Shown: positions 16,102-20,893 of the stretch, in pieces
How positions within the stretch are numbered: the first letter of the stretch is position 1
Layout of the letters: each line of letters opens with the position of its first letter
From: Deltaproteobacteria bacterium
Lineage (GTDB): Bacteria; Desulfobacterota; Desulfobacteria; Desulfobacterales; Desulfatirhabdiaceae
Direction of reading: 5' to 3'
Length of the DNA: 20,893 nucleotides
Assembly (NCBI GenBank): GCA_021778975.1
Contig: JAJYBO010000020.1
Coordinates: forward strand, 1 to 20,893
Translations under genes and position numbers: made by a program
The notes under the pieces: generated by a model
Seen by the model: the letters and a program-made list of their open reading frames with translations, nothing else
What the model was told of the DNA's origin: nothing
The model's database searches: none

Positions 16102-16509
16102 CTAAACCTCCGGATCGAGGCGCTTTTTCAGCGCCAGAAACGAGGGGTAATAGGTGTCGTGGATAGCTTCAACCAGATCGGACGCCAGGTCAAGGTTATA
16201 AGTATGGCTTGAAAGATTCCGCTTTTCGATCATGTCCATCCACACCTCGCCATCCGCAATCAGACCTTGTTTGAACGCTTCGCGCACGGTGCTTCTGGAA
16301 CCGATCAGCCCCTGAATCCCTTCGTATTCGAGATAGTCTTTCAGCACCTTCCAGGCCAGTTCATGGGTAAACTCGAACCCCTGTATCAGACCCTGTTTTT
16401 CCAGATCCGAGAGCGGACGCTGGTCAATGAGCCGCACAGCCAGGGTGAGCTGATGCAGGGCGCGGTTATAATTGTCGAATCGCTGTTTCCAGCGAATGTC
16501 TTCGGTCAT
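16102..16509 (-). CDS. HEPN-family protein (HI0074-type nucleotidyltransferase partner, probable toxin)
   Basis: A 135-residue helical protein of the HI0074 family, 'nucleotidyltransferase substrate-binding protein'. EFTHELAWKVLKDYLEYEG and GSRSTVREAF are family signatures. It carries the HEPN ribonuclease motif Rx4HxY in RNLSSHTY (R97, H102, Y104), so it could be a toxin that its MNT partner modifies at Y104. Gene order, HEPN first and MNT second, matches known pairs. ATG 16509 has GGAAAGAAG upstream. It is transcribed divergently from thiE. Toxicity is not shown by sequence alone; some HI0074-type pairs may have other roles. Confidence 0.87.
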   Translation of the reverse strand: MTEDIRWKQRFDNYNRALHQLTLAVRLIDQRPLSDLEKQGLIQGFEFTHELAWKVLKDYLEYEGIQGLIGSRSTVREAFKQGLIADGEVWMDMIEKRNLSSHTYNLDLASDLVEAIHDTYYPSFLALKKRLDPEV

Positions 16510-16683
16510 GGTGGCTTCTTTCCAGCAGGTTACAGGCGCTGATCACTGTTTGGAACACTTACCATGTTGTATGCTATGCGTCAAATAGCTGTATTTAAAA
16601 AAGCCTTTTCGAATTTACCGATCGAGTTGGGGCGAGTCTTCAGACATTTTTCGTTGAATTTGGCATTCTAACAGGATAAATGA

Positions 16684-17412
16684 ATGCTGACGGTAACTGA
16701 CAAATATCGGTTGTTCGACGCCACAAGAATACAAATCATGACCACTGCATATACGGAGAAAGAAAATTCAAAAATGCTTCTCAAGAAATTCAATCTTAAC
16801 CTCTATCTGGTGACAGATCGCCGCTGGCTGGGAGGACGAACGTTTGAAACCTGTATCGAAGCCGCTATTCGAGGGGGGGTTACCCTGGTGCAGCTTCGCG
16901 AGAAAAATCTCGGTTCAGGAGACTTTTTCAAGATGGCGCAGACCGTCAAAGCCGTGACCGACCGCTGCAACATCCCGCTCATCATCAATGATCGCCTGGA
17001 TATCGCACTGGCGGTAGACGCCGCCGGCGTCCATCTGGGTCTGGAAGATTTGCCGGTGGTGGTGGCCAGAAAACTGCTGGGGCCAGATAAAATTGTCGGC
17101 GCTTCAGCCGCAACGGTGGATGAAGCGATCTTGTTTCAAAATCAGGGAGCGGATTACCTGGGGGTGGGCGCGGTGTTTCCCACCACCACCAAGCTGGGAA
17201 ACGAGGCTGTCAGCCTTGACGATTTACAGACAATCACAGCGGCGGTGCATATCCCCGTGGTGGCGATCGGCGGCATCAATACTGAAAATGCTGCATCGGT
17301 ACTCGCTACCGGGGTTGCCGGCATCGCTGTCGTTTCCGCCATCATGAATCAATCCGACATCGAAGCAGCGGCCATGCGACTGACGACCATGCGGAAAGGA
17401 GCCGTGGAATGA
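16684..17412 (+). CDS. thiE: Thiamine-phosphate synthase
   Basis: ThiE couples the pyrimidine diphosphate and thiazole phosphate to make thiamine phosphate. LYLVTDR, GVTLVQLREKN (phosphate and pyrophosphate region), INDRLDIALAVDAAGVHLG, YLGVGAVFPTTTK and VVAIGGI are all present in the usual TIM-barrel order. Read from ATG 16684, which has AGGA 7 nt upstream, the protein is 242 residues with about 30 extra N-terminal residues; starting at ATG 16774 gives the family's usual ~212 but leaves GGAG 15 nt away. The true start is therefore uncertain. The stop overlaps the next gene's start by ATGA. I looked for a TPP riboswitch in 16510-16683 and did not see one. Confidence 0.94.
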   Translation: MLTVTDKYRLFDATRIQIMTTAYTEKENSKMLLKKFNLNLYLVTDRRWLGGRTFETCIEAAIRGGVTLVQLREKNLGSGDFFKMAQTVKAVTDRCNIPLIINDRLDIALAVDAAGVHLGLEDLPVVVARKLLGPDKIVGASAATVDEAILFQNQGADYLGVGAVFPTTTKLGNEAVSLDDLQTITAAVHIPVVAIGGINTENAASVLATGVAGIAVVSAIMNQSDIEAAAMRLTTMRKGAVE

Positions 17413-18608
17413 ACGGCAGCCCGTACCGATGGCCCGTACTGTGGGCAGCGTTTCTTTCCTATTTGATTGACAGCTACGATTTGATTGTTCTGGCCATTGC
17501 CATGCCGGTGCTGCTCAAAGTTCTGCAGTTGTCGCTTCCGGAAGGCGGGCTGCTGGGATCCGCCACCATGGCCGGGGCCATCGTCGGAAGCGTCCTCTTT
17601 GGATTGATCGCCGAGAACCGCGGACGGCGTTTTGCGCTGGTGCTGGCCCTGATATGGCTGGGGCTGGGCATGGGCGCTGTGTATGGCGTTCATTCCTGGG
17701 CGCACTGGATGGTGCTGCGGTTTTTTACCGGCCTTGCCCTGGGCGGTTTATGGGGGCCCTGCGCCGCCCTGATCGCCGAACACTGGTCGCCGGCATACCG
17801 GGGCCGGGCGGCGTCTTTCGTATTCAGCAGCTTCGCCATTGGCGCCAGTCTGGCCTCGTGGATTGGCCGAATGGTTCTCGATATCCAGTGGCAGTGGCTG
17901 TTTATGTCCGGTATTGTATCTATTCCACTGGCGCTGGCGGTATTCCGCATGCTCCCGTCCGAAGCCCGGAATCCGGGGCTGCATCCATCTGAAAAGACAT
18001 CCGCCGCCGTGGGCATTGGGGCGATTTTTTCGGCGCATCTCATCAAAAAAACACTGATGGGGACGCTGGTCAGCGTGGTCAACCTGGCCGGTTACTGGGG
18101 AGCGGCGTTCTGGATTCCGACATTTCTGACAAAGGAAAGAGGTTTGAGCCTGACGACAATGGCCTGGTTTTCATTTGTCATGTATATCGGGATGTTTCTG
18201 GGCTTTCAGTTTTTCGGAATATTGGCGGACAGGATTGGCCGCCGGAAGTCCATGATCTCCGCATTTCTGATCGCGGCGGTGGCCGTGGCGGTGTATATCG
18301 TGGTCTATCAGCCGATGTTCCTGTTCTGGTGGGGAATCGTCGTCGGGTTTGGGCTTTGCGGGGTTGGCGGCGTGCTGGGAGCCTATTATGCGGAGCTGTT
18401 TCCAGAGCATCTCCGCGCCTATGCGGGCGGTTTCTGCTGGAACGCCGGCCGGATCGGCGCTGTGCTGGCCCCTTACACCATCGGGTATATCGGCAAGACA
18501 CATGGATTGCAGGCAGGTCTGGCGCTGACATCCGTGGTCTATGTCATTGGCGCACTCATCCTGTTTTTTATGCCGGAGACGTTTCAGTCTCGGAATCCGC
18601 AACCATAA
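17409..18608 (+). CDS. MFS transporter, 12 membrane segments
   Basis: This 399-residue inner-membrane carrier has the major facilitator layout: YLIDSYDLIVLAIAMPVLL in helix 1, the loop 2-3 signature GLIAENRGRRFALV, GLALGGLWGPCAALIAEHW in helix 4, and the mirrored loop GILADRIGRRKSM between helices 8 and 9. The acidic YDLI pattern in helix 1 resembles the AAHS (organic acid:H+ symporter) and related metabolite groups, so an anionic substrate is a guess. ATG 17409 has AAGGAG 7 nt upstream and overlaps the thiE stop (ATGA), so it is translationally coupled to thiE. A thiamine-precursor role is possible but unproven. The rhodanese gene follows after 10 nt. Confidence 0.9.
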   Translation: MNGSPYRWPVLWAAFLSYLIDSYDLIVLAIAMPVLLKVLQLSLPEGGLLGSATMAGAIVGSVLFGLIAENRGRRFALVLALIWLGLGMGAVYGVHSWAHWMVLRFFTGLALGGLWGPCAALIAEHWSPAYRGRAASFVFSSFAIGASLASWIGRMVLDIQWQWLFMSGIVSIPLALAVFRMLPSEARNPGLHPSEKTSAAVGIGAIFSAHLIKKTLMGTLVSVVNLAGYWGAAFWIPTFLTKERGLSLTTMAWFSFVMYIGMFLGFQFFGILADRIGRRKSMISAFLIAAVAVAVYIVVYQPMFLFWWGIVVGFGLCGVGGVLGAYYAELFPEHLRAYAGGFCWNAGRIGAVLAPYTIGYIGKTHGLQAGLALTSVVYVIGALILFFMPETFQSRNPQP

Positions 18609-18618
18609 GGAGGGGATC

Positions 18619-19428
18619 ATGAAGCTATTGGCAAAAGGTATGGTCGTGTTATGGAGCGTAATGCTGTCTGCCGCGCCGTCACTGGCGCTGGAGCGATTCA
18701 ATGTCGTCACAACGCGGGAACTCCACCAACTGCTGGAAGAAAGAAATGCCGGCAAGGTGGATTTCGTTCTGGTCAATGCACTGGATGAGATGATTTTCAA
18801 GGATGTTTCCATTCCGGGATCCGTCAATATTCCCTGGTGCGATGTGGATAAAACCATCGGACGGCTGGGGGCCAACAAGAACAGACACATCATTACCTAC
18901 TGCGTGGGATACCGCTGAGTTTTCGCCTACGAAGTGGCGGTCGCCATCAAAAACAGAGGCTATACCCACATCGAAATCTACAACGGCGGCATCAAAGATT
19001 GGACCAACGCCGGACATAAAATAGAATCGGTTGCACCGCTTCCGAAATATAAAGGCAAGTTCATTTCGTGTGAAGAATTGTTAAATATCATGGATATCGC
19101 TGATAAAAATGGCTGTCAGGATGATCGGCATCGCCCCGTGCTGACCATTCTCGATCTGCGCACCGAAAATTATCTGAAGACGGATCCTTCCGTTCCTGCT
19201 ATCAAAACGGGATGCAAAACGATTACCTGCCTGCTCGACGACCTGATCCGCCCTGATATCCGTAAACAGATTCCTCATGACAGCCCGGTGGTGATCGTGA
19301 CAGAAACCGGAAACAGGGATATTTACGCCATGCAGTATTTATCGCAATTCGGCTACCGGAACATCCGCGGACTCGATTTCGGAATGCGCGGCTGGATCAA
19401 GCTGAACTACCCCGTCGAGACCCATTGA
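18619..19428 (+). CDS. Secreted tandem rhodanese with probable selenocysteine (in-frame TGA)
   Basis: Read through TGA at 18916-18918, this is one 269-residue protein. It has a signal peptide (about 1-24, MKLLAKG...APSLA), so it acts outside the cytoplasm. Rhodanese domain 1 (about 28-130) has SIPGSVNIPW, then ITYC95-VGYR-U100-VFAYEVA, then YNGGIKDW. The UGA sits 5 residues after C95, where relatives, from memory, show CxxxxC, so U100 probably forms the active Sec and may pair with C95. Domain 2 (about 148-269) keeps the rhodanese fold but has VVIVTETGNRD where the catalytic cysteine should be, so it looks inactive. ATG 18619 has AAGGAGG upstream. A SECIS-like hairpin follows the UGA. The alternative is a nonsense mutation or two separate genes, but the second half lacks its own ribosome-binding site. 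Confidence 0.8.
18919..18954 (+). promoter_or_regulatory. Candidate bacterial SECIS hairpin
   Basis: Directly after the TGA, GTTTT (18919-18923) can pair with AAAAC (18950-18954), and GTGGC (18934-18938) with GCCAT (18943-18947), leaving apical loop GGTC (18939-18942). The loop begins with two G and lies 20 nt past the UGA; known bacterial SECIS elements need a G in the first two loop positions about 16-37 nt downstream. The internal loop is asymmetric and a competing CGCC/GGCG pairing exists, so folding should be computed. Confidence 0.55.
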
Positions 19429-19429
19429 T

Positions 19430-20893
19430 ATGAAACGCAAGTCCATCCGCACCCGGCTGCACATTGTGATCGGGTTCATTGTTCTGCTCCCCGCCATCAC
19501 CGTTACCGGTTATGTTCTGAACGAACGCATGGCGGCGTCAGACACGCGGTATCATGATATCCTCAACTTAGAAACCTGTTTTTATGACACCATCTTGTGG
19601 GAAAACGCTTCCTTGCAGTTATCTTCAAGAGCGACCGAACTCACATCGAAATATGACAAACTCGATAGACTCTCATCGGTAACGCACGACGCCGCCGCCC
19701 TATCTCTGTTCAACTCCCGAAGAACTATCGTGAATCAACTGCTGGGGATGCAGCAGCAAAGTGTTTTACTCTACGCCAGTGTTGATCGTGTTTTGCCAGA
19801 ACTGATCAAAAGCGTCCGTTATATCCATCAGCATCACATCGCCTACATGAAAAACCTTTTGGACCGCGGGGCCTACGCCAAAGGATACGACAGCGGGAAG
19901 GCGTTCAAACGGAGTCAGATCAAATCCGCGCCCGAAATGGATATCATCGCCGCGGCGGTTTCCATACAGACCAGTCTGCTGGACGTTTTGAAAACGTTTT
20001 ATGATTTGCAGAAAGGGTCGCTGCCCAGCGCCGTCCGAGCCGAATTTGAAAATCGTGTTCATCGCTTCTATGCGGCCACCAACGCCTTTGAAGACTTCTC
20101 TCTGGATGCCCAGGATGGCCTGCTGGTGGAAGAACTTCTGAAAAATGGACGGTCGTTTGAAGACTGGTTTAAAAAGTTGCTCACCATCGAACAAAAAAAA
20201 GGCGGTTTGCATAAGGCGCTGAACGAAAATCGGGCGAGTATTCTCGAAAAGCTGAAGCAGTTGCGGGATGCTATCGAGAAATTCAACAGAAAGTCCGCCG
20301 AAGATATCGAATTACTGCAAATATGCCTGCTCTTGTTGGGGCTTATTCTGGCGGCCTACGTCTTTTTTCAGAACAGGCGCATTGCTGGTGAATTTCGCAG
20401 AACCGTCAACGAAACCGAGAAAATGCAAAGAGATATCACCTACCGGATTCAAACGGGAACACAGGATTTCGATGAATTTCAGATTATCTATACGGCCCTG
20501 AATTCGATGGCTCAAACCATTGACCTTCAGATTCAGGAACTTGAAGAAGCCCAGTCCTACCTGAATCAGCGCGTGGCGGAACGCACTGCCGAGCTGGTCA
20601 ATGCCAACACCTTGCTGCATCAGCAGATCGAAGAACGCATTCATTCGGAACAGATGCGGGTTCAGCTCGAAACCCGGCTGTCACGCGTCCAAAAAATGGA
20701 AGCCATCGGCGCTCTGGCCGGAGGCGTGGCCCATGACTTGAACAATATCCTGTCCGGAATCGTCAGTTATCCAGAGCTGGTTCTGCTGGAAATGCCCGAA
20801 GACCACCCACTGCGGGAAATCTTTCTGAACATCATGGCGTCCGGAGAAAGAGCCGCCGCGATCGTCCAGGATCTTCTGACGCTGTCCCGAAGA
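19430..20893 (+). CDS. Membrane sensor histidine kinase, partial (C-terminus beyond right edge)
   Basis: The frame is open for 488 codons from ATG 19430 to the window end. It has a membrane helix near 9-29 (LHIVIGFIVLLPAITV), a roughly 265-residue extracytoplasmic helical sensor region with no PAS signature, and a second membrane helix about 295-316 (LLQICLLLLGLILAAYVFF). Then comes a HAMP-like or coiled-coil linker and the HisKA box EAIGALAGGVAHDLNNIL with phosphate-accepting H435. The ATPase domain lies beyond the window. Hybrid kinases of this AHDLNN type often carry a receiver domain, which cannot be seen here. The start is 1 nt after the rhodanese stop, without a strong ribosome-binding site, suggesting coupled translation. 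Its signal is unknown. Confidence 0.88.
   Translation, partial: MKRKSIRTRLHIVIGFIVLLPAITVTGYVLNERMAASDTRYHDILNLETCFYDTILWENASLQLSSRATELTSKYDKLDRLSSVTHDAAALSLFNSRRTIVNQLLGMQQQSVLLYASVDRVLPELIKSVRYIHQHHIAYMKNLLDRGAYAKGYDSGKAFKRSQIKSAPEMDIIAAAVSIQTSLLDVLKTFYDLQKGSLPSAVRAEFENRVHRFYAATNAFEDFSLDAQDGLLVEELLKNGRSFEDWFKKLLTIEQKKGGLHKALNENRASILEKLKQLRDAIEKFNRKSAEDIELLQICLLLLGLILAAYVFFQNRRIAGEFRRTVNETEKMQRDITYRIQTGTQDFDEFQIIYTALNSMAQTIDLQIQELEEAQSYLNQRVAERTAELVNANTLLHQQIEERIHSEQMRVQLETRLSRVQKMEAIGALAGGVAHDLNNILSGIVSYPELVLLEMPEDHPLREIFLNIMASGERAAAIVQDLLTLSRR

Noticed and set aside
16510..16683. TPP riboswitch upstream of thiE
   Set aside because: The conserved CUGAGA-type core and expected helices are not visible in the 174-bp gap.
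18171..18893. Long minus-strand frame opposite the MFS and rhodanese genes
   Set aside because: The opposite strand carries clear transporter and rhodanese motifs; this frame has biased, low-complexity composition.
18934..19428. A separate gene starting at GTG 18934 after the TGA
   Set aside because: It would begin inside the first rhodanese domain, has no ribosome-binding site, and is in the same frame as the upstream half; read-through at TGA explains both parts better.

Overview
The window looks like chromosomal DNA from an anaerobic Desulfobacterota-type bacterium (Desulfobacteraceae-like). This is an inference from gene content: a benzoyl-CoA-reductase/2-hydroxyacyl-CoA-dehydratase-family subunit, the selenium-linked protein YedF, a probable selenocysteine-containing rhodanese, a BBP2-type beta-barrel protein, and short dispersed repeats ending in a TCGTAAAAAGTC-type terminus. 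No rRNA, tRNA, CRISPR array or transposase is visible.

Layout. Positions 1-3127 (minus strand) hold a tightly packed polyamine operon: carboxynorspermidine synthase, then carboxynorspermidine decarboxylase (nspC), then an ATP-grasp ligase overlapping nspC by ATGA and running off the left edge. Positions 3128-3656 are non-coding and carry a ~125-170 bp repeat with inverted ends. Next on the minus strand come an orphan HgdB/BcrC-like iron-sulfur protein and a small winged-helix protein with a perfect dyad just upstream of its start. Positions 5388-11400 (plus) hold cysK, an SPFH/band-7 protein with C-terminal zinc ribbons, a truncated second copy of the repeat, a duplicated zinc-ribbon protein and an M1 aminopeptidase. 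argC and folD follow and end at a strong terminator (13536-13575).

Positions 13574-16509 are all minus strand: a HEPN/MNT toxin-antitoxin-type pair, yedF, and an outer-membrane beta-barrel protein. From 16684 to the right edge (plus) lie thiE, an MFS transporter overlapping it by ATGA, a secreted rhodanese whose first active-site loop contains an in-frame TGA, and a membrane histidine kinase cut by the window end.

The most notable feature is the rhodanese at 18619-19428. It reads as one 269-residue protein only if TGA at 18916-18918 is selenocysteine. The frame stays open and homologous on both sides. The codon falls where I recall related rhodaneses having a cysteine. A hairpin with a GG-starting apical loop follows at bacterial SECIS distance. 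yedF, which tracks with selenium metabolism, lies 3 kb away. Other points worth following are the ATP-grasp enzyme tied to norspermidine synthesis, the SPFH/zinc-ribbon/aminopeptidase cluster with an odd start codon, and the paired repeat copies.
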